A stretch of 21,509 nt of DNA from a bacterium (GTDB lineage Archaea; Nanoarchaeota; Nanoarchaeia; Woesearchaeales; UBA10216), in assembly GCA_024206195.1 (NCBI GenBank), contig JAAGZO010000877.1, positions 1 to 21,509 on the forward strand. The letters are read 5' to 3'. Shown here one piece after another: positions 21,101 to 21,445 of the stretch (position 1 is the stretch's first letter; every line of letters starts with the position of its first letter). A program made the position numbers and the translations under genes. The notes below the pieces were generated by a model, which did not search any database, had not been told where the DNA came from, and saw nothing but the letters and a program-made list of their open reading frames with translations.

Positions 21101-21445
21101 AATAAAAGCTTTAATCATTATAGTACTGATGAAGCATATTCTGTTGCTGTTGATGCTGATGGTAATGTTTATGTTGCAGGAATTGGATATTATCTTGTTA
21201 GTGGTTCCTCTGGTAAGGATTGGTGGTTGAAGAAGTTTGCTGCTAATGGCACTGAGGATTTAGATAACTGGAATTTGTCTTTTGATGGCTCAGGAATGTC
21301 TGATTCTGTGAATTCTGTTGTTGTTGATGCTGATGGTAATGTTTATGTTGCAGGAGGCGGATATGATCTTGTTAGTGGGTCATCTGGTGTTGATTGGTGG
21401 TTGAAGAAGTTTACTGCTAATGGAAATCAGAATATGGATAACTAG
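2..21445 (+). CDS. Giant modular surface protein (Cys-rich repeats, LamG-in-Ig, NosD-like beta-helices, SBBP repeats), 5' partial
   Basis: One frame stays open from base 2 to the TAG at 21443-21445, giving at least 7,147 residues. The first possible start, TTG at 59, is not a real start: the codons before it (bases 5-58) match the second repeat copy at 860-913 almost residue for residue, so the gene continues off the left edge. Order of modules: Cys-rich acidic repeats, an Ig-like domain, nine LamG domains nested in Ig-like hosts, one right-handed beta-helix, four NosD-like helices, a DNRLRE-like domain, further Ig-like domains and two SBBP repeats. N-x-S/T sequons are dense after about base 4000. 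The architecture points to an exported adhesin or glycan-binding surface protein, probably archaeal (inference). No signal peptide, membrane anchor or sorting signal is visible; the N-terminus is missing and the C-terminus may be artificially cut. The specific ligand is unknown. Confidence 0.93.
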   Translation, partial: GGRCGGSTCCESLYVTSDCLCDGNTGSETQCDSSPSSGQTFSGICTENGGTDICTDSGDVCWTGTVFEEDLPSCSEGNACDASLTSANYVADGEVFNNDGTNICCDGAEDYEDTGGSQCCYNGAVEAEAWEGGTGNSLICSNGLFYDCGNNGGTTSPDADETVSVNSCTAREGQYCQDDYTWNALLPDDCAGCSDGGDCYSGLCVAGTCRDSCNGYTTTGAQCSDDSSNAYTADGICTYDGSSVYDCDETLSATSGANYFDDCAASGVSNGDTCDPNSLAGGYSQGGRCGGSTCCESLYVTGDCLCDGNTGSETQCDSSPSSGQTFSGICTENGGTDICTDSGDVCWTGTVFEEDIPSCSEGNACDASLTGADYVADGVVFTDDAGNLCCDGTEDYNQSSASGACCYNGAILADAANSSSILCEEGVLYDCGSQVDTSPDADHNDADCQARGSLYCDTDENTWITTIPTGCSGCSAGTDCEEGICVDGTCRSSCTSYVGYGCSANGVAYNHATTGGVCLLSGSCDQTDPVRMDCGGAGTSSCEVGTDATYSACNSTGGDSCDSETGGGNFAQAGLCADSSGSSCITSGFVIWDGAAYQASADPDAAAEGDSCDETLTNGDFNAGSYKYDPDDADCDDCSSYVGDDTNCEEACGANSNCDEDSPYSYSSSSGWCYSTDGCGSYCTSHVVDEDNDAAFSADSGESCGCGSNDVTQPKRCDTDFDQTSEGVCVDNDGDEAGTTYSCDGGEICDDGTNFADDCDDCTSGSACDSAVGTAYEQDGICVNDNSCDIDDVCFSGGDYYAAMSSCSEGDVCDGDVDPGYSTDGVVFDNDGSNLCCNAGEDYEHGAVSGACCYNATILADGSSNSSVLCEEGLMYDCGSQITASPDADTDDSDCQQRGSSYCDTDTNTWIATIPTDCSGCSDGNDCEAGICVEGTCRASCSGYVAEPNRCSDTSSAYDGTSGGLCVYNESVYYCDTDEVANESSIPQFVDDCALAAFKDQCDDDIGTGGVGYVIEGVCGGGGGVLHEICLTAWASDSDNDGNSPTIGTAASADTTVCSGANAYYCDYTGDGVWNASDTAGVDKFRCDASDSGDGIACVLCTAANAEGAHPQGGSNDNDGQCESGCGADATCDEQTVDACVDLASDSPTWTQSAVADEKCSASCAYSTCDATCCNSAAATATLEGSEACDGSKCAGTCNGATCEININDYYVDCDANAVCDSGICRQVSAASADSNACDTSTGAICDGNNEEDICVNTNECAADLTYNGNIAQNDYKAAESTDFDVDNDGDNDYCSGGAWYDCNTDSQCSYGYYCNGDNDCESANIIVNLTSPLNNTYVGDTVIFECVVSSNSTLDNVTLYHDYSGSWTMNATNTSASGTSHSQRFIEEGYTATTFVWNCQVCDTVGNCAFATVNRSVTVELTSPNVVYVSPTEANTSFVNRNWAFVNVSVSDTANTSAFVDFNRSLVGYWSFDYYNETHIHDNSTYENNGRFMSSTSTDNLTVGIRGKAMQLEKNEYVDCGNDASLNITTKLTVEAWAKATVDMESSHGIVSKRDGWRSKVSYSIYENWGTDTIVFQVSNNGTDFGTVNSNFHPVKDEWFHVVGVYDGSEMRFYIDGVLRGTTAYSGNIYNSSTPVLIGRHYASSSEYWNGSIDEVKVWNRVLSAEEINASFNAGLYNIEANFTGLPEESFNFTAYVVDAAGNVNKTETRSFTVDLTTPTINFTYPTIYNGSASNKNWAYVNVSTTDANDMSAIIDWNRSLVGYWSFDHTNSTHVHDNSTYGYGGSFENFVSTSTTAGIRGKAMEFDGSNDHIDCGTDSVLKSERTSSLSAWVYIDYSLSTSDMDDWARFVDVSNGAHSRYRPDTKVIEGLFRLVSAGNSFLYHTITESGWYHVVTSFNGTNGSLYVNGLLEDSFAVSSDSIDYQGTNTYIGGASANFKGRIDEVQIWNRVLSQEEINASYNAGVYRLERNFTSIPDGSYNFSANVIDAAGNMNKTDTRQIIVDTTSPSISFISPTEDNASAVNRDWAYVNASVSDANYVSSLVDFNRSLVGWWSFEDGSLSDASTHGNDLSNSGAVSTTDGKFGDAMEFGPTDWLSLSDNPSLNIEEMDGLTVETWVKLKDNTRDASSAQFRIAAQFNYPDAGWYLRYNGRSSAYFRFTTYTATSDINSYFSITNESLLNNWHHVVAVMNKTHNVIYLDGVQGDPAAITLLNDSTNDLEIGSSWTPGSWNGTIDEFKIWNRALSAKEINASFNAGVYRLERNFTGLNPGVYNYTAYAIDIAGNKNQTETRYLTVDIPVSAVSSFAANNKSGNISTHVWDTTTNELTWSNPSGALEGVLIVRSSDNSFGTPAYGTAYAVGDSLSGDTVIYNESSTSFNDTSLSAGTTYYYRAFAYNSLLNYSSGADVNGNTGWKPNQYYVQSTVTVPNSTTLTILPGVVVKYASGTEIYVRQGALNATGTSAHSDIIFTSMNDNSVGNTISGSSGTPAAGDYSNAVHIRAPRNSVSGINMTNVTMSYFTARYATRGIYNTNEGGYGAWSSTGEIKEGTLTQNEYGYVTGSNNNERNIYNMNLSNNTNIGYYHRGDDGGGIRNSTISYNGKLGIHMEWGQHYIENNTIEHNGGHGINITDPQCTYTHTYYIRYNTIRYNGDSVSDYGLNINLFCGESHGEPFLRYNNIYANGPDDTVGSNDNNIYASYENASDVLIMNLGAPESSNAGPNYWGTTDWTIISGSIDGNGTVYWDAYLTNEYPNLTNTSMPPKSPFNITLLSGAATSDTTPDISWTFNDTSQHFDSSNDTQTAFAVRICTSSSDCAGTMTTNGTGTTATQWTVSPALNQGTYYCSINTKDQWTVANWGIWSDASICEFQVDTSIPVLNFTSPTETDGDLVKRNWAYVNVSVSDVLNVSAFIDWNRSLVLWMRFDNASDLSDQSGYSNDGTNYGTAYAASGKFGGGRDINGSGARVDIADSVSISPNESITAEGWYKFRPTGSTYYQRFLDTSQIYILPRESNSVLWSVELQDCSYPIGPAYFNQTAALSPDVWYHLAVTYDYSTHYAYGYVNGEQVAQHEFTGCADYHLLVKDEPMTIGGTETGDTFNGTVDDVKLWRRALSPQEINASFNAGVYRLERNFTGLADGLYNFTAYATDAAGNVNSTETRNVTIQYQPIRSEFSTSNGSTDFSSEPDMTNVYNLTLANENGSIDFPGDYPVNAAGEDYDESVDIGNRYVAVNSSALDSTFNSSTNITLNNVTCDVAIYYADDIYSNALDIIKQNNWCNSTSNPSCGNITCTGSTVMFTASHFTSFAAVGDSNLTIWDETDMDGMPYAGQVKYPDEDIRFLANYTNSSGFVEGANCTINISGSINQANMSWNTTGFYQYNLSISSSGRFGWNVTCNLTDYETLATNDSVLINSTDIGSCQDLSIADTTYRLTQDVNSTGTCFNISASNVTLDCQGYLINYSRSSSGYAVVVFGDEYDYTTIKNCRMDEGSAQDFSDAISVKSGDYSLIENNTITTGRIGSDADFCVGIRVRDSNRFNISWNTITTQGSEDNYGIYLYNTSMSNVTGNVINTSFTDEYGTGVYLASNSSWNRIIKNTITTGYEDSSTTYENYGIYMVSSSTMLDNNLVKNNKITTRSRWSYGIFVYGQSSNILNYNNFSNNNITTFYGGAQGMRIVSVNNTVITNNYLITSGGNATGIFLSNSDNSLVVNNTIITFGENTYGLNLSDVVGSGIYNNYINTTALQVYILEPSPHNMWNTSQQAGGRIFSPGLEIGGNYYSNITGNGFSDTCTDVDADGICDDYYNLTTGTTCTVSTCGNNTDYLVLSNEFGADIYVPVLSFVDTIEVNNSAVSRDWAQLNMTITEENLDTFDFDWQYTGKDDYLVGWWKLDNNSDYGESNTLANDYSPAGKDMTITGGTYYRTGKRKMGLNFDGSADYASNDAFTALNSVSNFTISAWVWLDALPGDIGGIVAKKETGATNGVSVAVTAAGSFYGWVNNGGNTFKYTTGSTIETQKWYYLTMVYDGTQSTADNRVMLYVNGNLTSQTAAGTLPTVTSTNSEDLVIGCFPEFTSCPSAGDMTDGIIDEVRIYNTALAADEVKSRYQSARSRYYDHSLVLAYNFENRSSLGENSTLVKDISKYGNDGTAYGASWNSSGKYSAGFSFDGNYDYIHLGNDSSLGLGEELTLEMWIYPANIHTGDYFGLENGLVYHGNDSATNIGYGLQIDSATTIDFFKRNPEESITYFQYTVPNLLNKWSHLALVYKNDTTDAELFYNGLSVGNLTIPDGINAGDSGYYFATLGASCGGQCLAGSNNETYFNGTMDEVRIYSRALGADEIWHHYQSEFQKYNSTDWRFYSNLSNLTEGSYEFFGWANDTGSYEAQSVTRGVTIDTINPVIDYVSPTESTEYLARNWTYVNVTVDDASDSSAFIDFNRSLVGYWSFDYYNSTHILDNSTNENPCAFIYGLATDNLTSGKRGTALEFDGVDDYVNCGDDNIFNMTGELTVEAWIKYPQLPSTVDGNWEDWVGRTNPQVWALSTYGTTNAVNPFIDDATLTRHHIGTLVSGSDLLNWNHIVMTYNYDDGVQRGYVNGELIQESFWKEYIATNSSNLLFIGSRHPKLLDEVKVWSRTLSPEEINASFNAGVYRLERNFTSLPDAEYNFAAHVIDAAGNVNKTETRTVTVDTITPVINFTSPTDQTGYIFRDWTYVNVSVSDANNISAHIDFNRSLVGYWSFDYINATHVHDNSTYSQGGVFENFAANTTVAGIRGQALEFDGVDDLVEVSYTDHLNLTTAATAEAWVKFKQSALESTEDYITIVQSVISDSTPWNSIKMSESMDSDVEGITCKFSNVSGDAHHAKTHFMQSENITLNEWHHVACVYNGTHGTVYLDGDQGQVTDHVGALYPLPSDRYWRIGANSAANQWLNGSIDEVKVWNRALTYEEINASFNAGVYQLERNFTGLPEESFNFTAHVIDAAGNMNQTEQRTVTVDTISPSINFTYPTEDNGTNLSRDWAQVNITLSGSNIDSFIFNWNGTNATYFDNSLMLGMNFENLSAIGENSTLIQDISNYGGNATASGANWVTDGKYGGGYLFDGIDDYAALSNISFSAEATFAAWVKFNSTGTSQAIVGVCDDENSPCTGIDYPFITLRLNDVGTVGLGYGLTNWGTRRISVWTVADDLITAGEWYHIAGTVDMATNEAQVYVNGRSNSLVVDNAGSGTEEPLSADLYIGAINEKYGSSTMYDLNGTVDELRIWNRTLAADEIWMQYQSEFAKYASDEYRFYKIASNLSDGNYTYFGWANDTAGNENMTEIRELTVDAHFTFEVTLNSPIDDSTTSNGLPGFNFNVNGSATNYSCELFLDGVGFGVNSSVANDTNTVILANRSLNSSLTYDWNVNCTAGIVTNKSEETWQLTTESLLTAVFNPDTYSAGVGGYVAYDQPAAPWSTVRGNAGNANFVGPTTQVTFYKSTNWEVIRRTIFVFPSRLAYGADIQSATFSVYGHGTINSAGESPDLYLCDSNPASNTALVDSDYSTLGTTTYAEPVTWGDFNNSGYNYFGLNATGLAAISDVTKFGLRSSNDIFNIEPSISTFQGTYFQLYTAEQGDGYKPNLSITYTTGPVVYTENCTSLNKSGYTYYLTKDITDSTESYCMNISANDVIFDCQGYTIDGDSSATEGIRVWRDARESSNVTIKNCVLTDWDDTQIYIYRADETTVSNVSITSGDHEGIEVNNAYFLTFANLTLADNYHGLYLTWTDQVKVIDSNISKSRYYDVVYRSQDGYGGCAAEFINVNGTDNKPILFFNETVEIRDWDSNISELVLCGADNSVIDNLTMELTEDDANGVFGTVIRNLTLSNSNFTNTGSVVFFDAGHNSTLVNITANTGIRGVHLLTSMNNTVKNSTFDVDSYDYALFISYGSANNLIVNSSFSSTNGYAVRIFGSGSSIPFNNTIYNCLLNGSSDVVNFGGDIYKNTWNTTQHAGSRILGDGNQIGGNYYTNKTGNGFSDTCEDTNADGFCDLAYNVSTNTGCSGATCDVNNTDYLALSAKGPLEITGCTQLNQSGRKYLLTADILDETQDYCMNISANNVTLDCQGYMIDGNNIADVGINIRRDSPQETVNITIKNCNVTNWDVYAIYAGWSDYVTIQNTSISNNDNRAIELRNSDYANLTELTIMDNGEGFWAHWAGGVTISDSIILNNTLYDVHWKTAIWANDCDARLINVTGTDNKPILFFNETVEIKDWDNNVSSLILCEADNSLVENVTINHSTITGRGLIIAATNNARVYDSTFKNMYYGVHLTYSYYNNLTNVSISNSTYQGLYFVASDSNIILNSSISANDYGVLIWAASTNNTIANSSIISKSSYAIYIDDYADSSIPENNTFYNNLINGSSIPVNFGNVVRNNTWNVSQRDGDRRYSSGTQIGGNYYTNSTGNGFSDVCTDGNADGFCDDYYNVTTDTACSGSTCGNNVDYLALSSKYSGTNLTACGALDQADTEYFMMQNVSSSGDCFTTEAHNITLDCQGYKINYSYNSWGNAIDNTLGYDNITIKNCIIVQGGNSSYMYGYAVNIRNGTLGWLVQNNTITTIANQSPAIYAEYTNFSVFSDNTINTTGNNSDGIRFNVNVSNNNATNNVIYTKGHDSSGISVNAARNFYNLVSGNNITTNDDDSHGILIFGPASFTTMSHNVITTTSTWQMGIYFSSASSNTAYNNTIYNSGNGYGITFVGTSHNNTIANSTITSLNDNAIDMSTVAENNTIYNNLINGTNVAVDDSGTRNNWSISQRSETNIVGGPVIGGNFYANPAGTEFSETCVDVDNNGICDQYYNVSNNVPCSGSACNSENIDFLPLADYGKDVTPPQISFASPTPDNDSFFFQDWFVVNVSFTEVNNDTAVIIFDGANYTPSMGDGYFYYTFSSLSDGEHRFYGWMNDTSGNENLTNNRTVNTDVAVPILLSAWDDYEFVPIGGMVTFNSTWYDKDDTVKLLIANNSDFDACNYTVTTGCICSSVGETENSSSCTYTSQPTDGTIIWYAKVCDDQDICSVIDGEDTLNWNKSFNHYSTDEAYSVAVDADGNVYVAGIGYYLVSGSSGKDWWLKKFAANGTEDLDNWNLSFDGSGMSDSVNSVVVDADGNVYVAGGGYDLVSGSSGVDWWLKKFTANGNQNMDN
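176..1030 (+). repeat. Cys-rich acidic repeat unit 1 (285 residues)
   Basis: This unit runs from the DVCWTGTVFEED motif to just before its next occurrence at 1031. By hand count it holds 30 Cys, 48 Asp or Glu, 3 Arg and no Lys in 285 residues, so it is very acidic and could form about 15 disulfides. It contains CC pairs, a C-x2-C-x5-C-x4-C-x4-C-x3-C knot (569-640) and several short elements of the form G-x-x-C-D-x(5-8)-[FY]-x(2-3)-G-x-C. It has no N-glycosylation sequon. Codons in about 290-835 end mostly in A or C, unlike the sequence on either side. I do not recognise a named family; small disulfide-rich extracellular modules (EGF- or knottin-like) are the nearest comparison. Confidence 0.8.
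569..640 (+). other. Six-cysteine knot motif, copy 1
   Basis: The pattern is C-x2-C-x5-C-x4-C-x4-C-x3-C, with the core CYSGLCVAGTCRDSC. The spacing is identical in all three copies. The CV-x-GTCR core resembles small extracellular disulfide knots. Binding partner unknown. Confidence 0.7.
1031..2374 (+). repeat. Cys-rich acidic repeat unit 2 with extended tail
   Basis: The unit opens with the same DVCWTGTVFEED block as unit 1 and follows it through the CC pairs (LCCDG, ACCYNG), the YDCG turn, the SPDAD stretch and the six-Cys knot (1412-1483). From about 1484 it departs from unit 1. It continues as a string of shorter Cys motifs, for example GDSCDSETGGGNF and GSACDSAVGTAYEQDGIC, for about 300 residues before unit 3. 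The tail also has Asp-rich clusters such as YDPDDADCDDC and VDNDGDEAG that could bind calcium (inference). Codons end mainly in T (GAT, GGT, TGT, AGT), which makes the + strand rich in G and T. Confidence 0.75.
1412..1483 (+). other. Six-cysteine knot motif, copy 2
   Basis: Same spacing as copy 1, with the core CEEGICVDGTCRSSC. It is preceded by the same T-[IL]-P-x-x-C lead-in as copy 3 (TTIPTGC). Confidence 0.7.
2375..3064 (+). repeat. Cys-rich acidic repeat unit 3
   Basis: This is a third, more diverged copy of the unit. It aligns with unit 2 through DVC, SCSEG, VCDGD, LCCNAGEDYEHG, ACCYNATILAD, LCEEGLMYDCGSQ, SPDADTDDSDC, YCDTDTNTWIATIPT and the six-Cys knot at 2753-2824. It ends in a Gly run (VCGGGGG). 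Unit 2 and unit 3 are closer to each other here than to unit 1, which suggests that the 855-bp block at the left is the most recent duplication for the GGRCGGSTCC part only. Confidence 0.75.
2753..2824 (+). other. Six-cysteine knot motif, copy 3
   Basis: Same spacing as copies 1 and 2, with the core CEAGICVEGTCRASC. A partial relative, CDANAVCDSGIC, appears again near 3640-3680. Confidence 0.7.
3065..3970 (+). other. Third Cys-rich segment with a calcium-loop-like motif
   Basis: About 300 residues that continue the Cys-rich composition without the long repeat. Visible clusters include CVLC, CGADATC, CSASCAYSTC-type pairs, a CC pair and CAGTCNGATC. At 3848-3886 lies DFDVDNDGDNDYC, an Asp-rich loop like those of thrombospondin type-3 or dockerin calcium sites. 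A short YYCNGDNDC motif closes the Cys-rich half. From here the composition changes abruptly to Asn/Thr/Ser-rich beta-sandwich sequence. Confidence 0.65.
3971..4264 (+). other. Ig-like beta-sandwich domain
   Basis: About 98 residues that begin VNLTSPLNNT, with FECVVSS in the B-strand region, WNCQVCD, a short C-x(4)-C pair around the DTVGNCA turn and a final VTVE strand. The 'LTSP-x-N ... F-x-C ... W-N-C-x-V-C-D-x-x-G-N' pattern is typical of archaeal surface Ig-like repeats. It bridges the Cys-rich half and the LamG half. Confidence 0.65.
4400..5020 (+). other. LamG domain 1 inside an Ig-like host (halves 4265-4399 and 5021-5152)
   Basis: Typical LamG/ConA-like order: LVGYWSFD, HDNSTY, GIRGKAMQL, YVDCG, LTVEAWAK, WFHVVGVYDG, FYIDGVLRG and a closing GSIDEVKVWNRVLSAEEIN. 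The family binds glycans or proteins at the cell surface; no metal site or ligand can be assigned. The flanking sequence is the two halves of one Ig-like domain: VNRNWAFVNVSVSD before, NFTAYVVDAAGNVNKTETR after. Confidence 0.85.
5285..5887 (+). other. LamG domain 2 inside an Ig-like host (halves 5153-5284 and 5888-6016)
   Basis: Opens LVGYWSFD with HDNSTYGYGG, then GIRGKAMEFDGSNDHIDCG, LSAWVYI, GWYHVVTSFNG, LYVNGLLEDS and GRIDEVQIWNRVLSQEEIN. The first 33 bases from the preceding NRS codons (from 5276) are identical to those of LamG 1 (from 4391), a mark of duplication within the gene. It lacks the usual W in LTVEAW but keeps SAWV. Confidence 0.85.
6152..6763 (+). other. LamG domain 3 inside an Ig-like host (halves 6017-6151 and 6764-6895)
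   Basis: Opens LVGWWSFEDGSLSDAS, then GKFGDAMEF, LTVETWVKL, NNWHHVVAVMNK, IYLDGVQGD and GTIDEFKIWNRALSAKEIN. The host C-half is VYRLERNFTGLNPGVYN followed by a D-x-AGNKNQTETR strand. It ends the first LamG cluster. Confidence 0.85.
6896..7243 (+). other. Fibronectin type III-like domain
   Basis: About 115 residues. They contain LTWSNPSGALEGVLIVRSS, a TSFNDTSLSAGTTYYYRAF strand pair and a final YSSG. This matches the FN3 pattern: a Trp in strand B, the L-x-x-GTTYYYR motif before strand F, and A-x-N-S-x-x-N-Y-S at the end. It acts as a spacer before the beta-helix (inference). Confidence 0.6.
7244..8260 (+). other. Right-handed parallel beta-helix domain (PbH1-type)
   Basis: The cap TVTVPNSTTLTILPGVVVKY, followed by GALNATGT and IIFTS, is the usual opening of secreted parallel beta-helix domains. 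Rungs follow: IYNMNLSNNTNIGYY, IRNSTISYNGKLGIHM, IENNTIEHNGGHGINI, IRYNTIRYNGD and LRYNNIYANGPD. The end cap NYWGTTD ... IDGNGTVYWDAYL matches the WWGT-type C-cap of this fold. It differs from the four NosD-like modules downstream, lacking their CQGY start and Asp-loop end. A pectate lyase-like or carbohydrate-binding surface role is possible; I see no catalytic triad. Confidence 0.75.
8261..8605 (+). other. FN3/Ig-like domain
   Basis: About 115 residues. They contain TPDISWTFND, FAVRICTSSSDC, QWTVSPALNQGTYYCSI and WSDASICEFQVDT. The layout, with W in an early strand, G-T-Y-Y-C-x-I near strand F and a closing F-x-V-D, fits an extracellular beta-sandwich with paired cysteines. It leads directly into the host domain of LamG 4. 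Confidence 0.5.
8744..9355 (+). other. LamG domain 4 inside an Ig-like host (halves 8606-8743 and 9356-9484)
   Basis: Diverged opening LVLWMRFDNASDLSDQSGYSN, then GKFGGGRDI, ITAEGWYKF, VWYHLAVTYDY, GYVNGEQVA and GTVDDVKLWRRALSPQEIN. It has its own Cys pair (LQDCSYP and FTGCADY). The host halves are of the same subtype as LamG 1-3 (KRNWAYVNVSVSD and VYRLERNFTGLADGLYNFT). Confidence 0.82.
9485..9919 (+). other. Archaeal surface beta-sandwich domain ending in an HFTSFA strand
   Basis: About 145 residues. They contain STDFSSEPDMTNVYNLTL, a GSIDFPGDYPVNAAG segment, VAVNSSALDSTFNSSTNITL, a Cys-paired SCGNITC loop and the closing FTASHFTSFAAVG. From memory, this order recurs in secreted proteins of methanogens and DPANN archaea, including the 'VNSSAL..N.SANITL' and 'F..SHFSSYA' motifs. 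It is one of the better pointers to an archaeal host. Function unknown. Confidence 0.55.
9920..10240 (+). other. Ig-like domain before beta-helix A
   Basis: About 107 residues: NLTIWDETDMDGMPY, YPDEDIRFLANYTNSSG, CTINISGS, a YQYNLSISSSGRFGWNVTC strand pair and a final VLINSTD. The F-x-ANYT ... Y-x-YN-x-S ... W-N-V-x-C pattern is that of an Ig-fold domain common in archaeal surface proteins. It joins directly to the first Cys of the next helix. Confidence 0.55.
10241..11461 (+). other. NosD-like beta-helix module A
   Basis: Cap: CQDLSIADTTYRLTQDV, then CFNISASNVTLDCQGY. A ladder of about eight rungs spaced roughly 25-35 residues follows, many opening NTITT or NNITT, with YGIYL or TGIFL strands. 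End: MWNTSQ, GRIFSPGLEIGGNYYS, GNGFSDTC, the Asp loop DVDADGICDDYYN, a Cys pair and DYLVLS. NosD/CASH-type helices bind or process sugars on the outside of the cell; the NosD name here is only fold similarity, and no nitrous-oxide reductase function is implied. Subtype shared with module D (CQGY followed by INYS). Confidence 0.78.
11630..12298 (+). other. LamG domain 5, first of two LamGs in one Ig-like host (11462-11629 / 13010-13153)
   Basis: Opens LVGWWKLDNNSDYGESNTLA, then GKRKMGLNFDG, FTISAWVWLDALPG, KWYYLTMVYDG, MLYVNGNLTS and GIIDEVRIYNTALAADEV. A Cys pair (IGCFPEFTSC) sits in the loop before GIIDEVRIY. The C-end, KSRYQSARSRYYDHS, runs straight into LamG 6 with no Ig half between. Confidence 0.82.
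12326..13009 (+). other. LamG domain 6, second of two LamGs in one Ig-like host
   Basis: Opens LVLAYNFENRSSLGENSTLV with DISKYGNDGTA, then GKYSAGFSFDG, LTLEMWIYPA, KWSHLALVYKN, FYNGLSVGN and GTMDEVRIYSRALGADEIW. A Cys pair (GASCGGQCL) lies in the same loop as in LamG 5. The host ends with YQSEFQKY, WRFYSNLSNLTEGSYEF and FGWANDTG, subtype B of the Ig host. Confidence 0.82.
13286..13900 (+). other. LamG domain 7 inside an Ig-like host (halves 13154-13285 and 13901-14029)
   Basis: Opens LVGYWSFDYYNSTHILDNST, then GKRGTALEFDGVDDYVNCG, LTVEAWIKY, NWNHIVMTYNY, GYVNGELIQ and LLDEVKVWSRTLSPEEIN. Host halves ARNWTYVNVTVDD and NFAAHVIDAAGNVNKTETR are subtype A, closest to those of LamG 1 and 8. Confidence 0.84.
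14162..14818 (+). other. LamG domain 8 inside an Ig-like host (halves 14030-14161 and 14819-14947)
   Basis: Opens LVGYWSFDYINATHVHDNST, then GIRGQALEFDGVDDLVEV, TAEAWVKFK, EWHHVACVYNG, VYLDGDQGQ and GSIDEVKVWNRALTYEEIN. The host halves are subtype A (FRDWTYVNVSVSD and NFTAHVIDAAGNMNQTEQR). The opening DNA is nearly the same as in LamG 1 and 2. Confidence 0.84.
15107..15784 (+). other. LamG domain 9 inside an Ig-like host (halves 14948-15106 and 15785-15928)
   Basis: Opens LMLGMNFENLSAIGENSTLI with DISNYGGNA, then GKYGGGYLFDGIDDYAAL, TFAAWVKFN, EWYHIAGTVDM, VYVNGRSNS and GTVDELRIWNRTLAADEIW. A Cys pair (GVCDDENSPCTG) is present. The host is subtype B (DSFIFNWNGTN before, YTYFGWANDTAGNENMTE after), the form also seen around LamG 5 and 6. 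Confidence 0.83.
15929..16234 (+). other. Ig-like domain
   Basis: About 100 residues: FEVTLNSPIDDSTTSNG, FNFNVNGSATNYSCELFLDG, a LNSSLTYDWNVNCTAG strand pair and WQLTTES. This is the compact S-P-x-D ... F-x-F-N-V-N-G ... W-N-V-x-C pattern of archaeal Ig-like repeats. Codons turn T-ending here, as in part of the Cys-rich region. Confidence 0.55.
16235..16846 (+). other. DNRLRE-like (CBM96-type) beta-sandwich domain
   Basis: About 200 residues. Typical points: FNPDTYSAG, VIRRTIFVFPS (the R-x-x-x-x-F-x-x-P core), ADIQSATFSVYG, LYLCDSNPASNT, TWGDFNNSG, FGLNATGLAAISDVTKFGLR and YKPNLSITYT. The family is found in secreted proteins and some members bind polysaccharide. The assignment rests on the R-x(4)-F-x-x-P, L-x-L-x and KPxLxIxYT motifs. 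It leads into the tandem beta-helices. Confidence 0.6.
16847..18100 (+). other. NosD-like beta-helix module B
   Basis: Cap CTSLNKSGYTYYLTKDI, then YCMNISANDVIFDCQGYTI. The middle holds the block GTDNKPILFFNETVEIRD (from about 17345), which corresponds to the 'N-K-P-I-x-[FY]' element of NosD-type helices. End: TWNTTQHAGSRILG, IGGNYYTNKTGNGFSDTC, loop DTNADGFCDLAYN, Cys pair CSGATC, DYLALS. Same subtype as module C; the starts of the two lie 1,281 bp apart. Confidence 0.8.
18128..19381 (+). other. NosD-like beta-helix module C
   Basis: Cap CTQLNQSGRKYLLTADI, then YCMNISANNVTLDCQGYMI. GTDNKPILFFNETVEIKD recurs (from about 18629), 1,284 bp after its partner in module B. End: TWNVSQRDGDRRYS, IGGNYYTNSTGNGFSDVC, loop DGNADGFCDDYYN, Cys pair CSGSTC, DYLALS. 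By hand count it carries 25 N-x-S/T sequons in 418 residues, a very dense potential N-glycan coat. Confidence 0.8.
19412..20494 (+). other. NosD-like beta-helix module D
   Basis: Cap CGALDQADTEYFMMQNV, then CFTTEAHNITLDCQGYKINYS. The rungs are of the NNTITT type as in module A, for example VQNNTITT, SDNTINTTGNNSDGI and SGNNITTNDDDSHGI. It lacks the GTDNKPILFF block of B and C. End: NWSISQRSETNIVGG, IGGNFYANPAGTEFSETC, loop DVDNNGICDQYYN, Cys pair CSGSAC, DFLPLA. Its start lies 1,284 bp after that of module C. Confidence 0.78.
20510..20791 (+). other. Ig-like domain (uninterrupted form of the LamG host)
   Basis: PPQISFASPTPDNDS, FQDWFVVNVSFTEVNND, AVIIFDGANYTPS, FSSLSDGEHRFYGWMNDTSG and NLTNNRTVN together form one complete domain. 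Its strands correspond to the split halves around the LamG domains, but here a short YTPSMGDGYFYYT loop replaces the LamG. It thus shows what the unsplit host looks like. Confidence 0.65.
20792..21094 (+). other. Ig-like domain before the propeller repeats
   Basis: About 100 residues: AWDDYEFVPIGGMVTFNSTW, DDTVKLLIANNSDFDAC, a CICSSVGETENSSSC pair, TIIWYAKVCDDQDIC. The V-K-L-L-I-x-N-S-x-x-F ... W-Y-A-K-V-C-D pattern recurs in archaeal surface proteins next to SBBP repeats (from memory). Confidence 0.5.
21095..21265 (+). repeat. SBBP-type beta-propeller repeat 1
   Basis: 57 residues: NWNKSFNHYSTDEAYSVAVD, then DADGNVYVAGIGY, DWWLKKFAANGTEDLD. SVAVD-x-x-GNVYV-x-G followed by DWW-[IL]-KKF-x-x-NG is the classic SBBP blade of secreted archaeal and bacterial proteins. 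Usually six to eight blades close a propeller; only two intact ones are present before the stop. Confidence 0.8.
21266..21445 (+). repeat. SBBP-type beta-propeller repeat 2, ended by TAG
   Basis: 58 residues plus the stop: NWNLSFDGSGMSDSVNSVVV, then DADGNVYVAGGGY, DWWLKKFTANGNQNMD and N. It shares an exact run of over 30 bases with repeat 1 around VDADGNVYVAG. The TAG stands exactly where the conserved Trp of the next NWN opening should be (AAC-TAG-AAT in place of AAC-TGG-AAT). Confidence 0.8.

Noticed and set aside
21443..21445. TAG as a recoded sense codon (pyrrolysine or altered code)
   Set aside because: More than 7,000 codons contain no other in-frame TAG, and a TAA follows 15 codons later, so mutation or consensus error is simpler.
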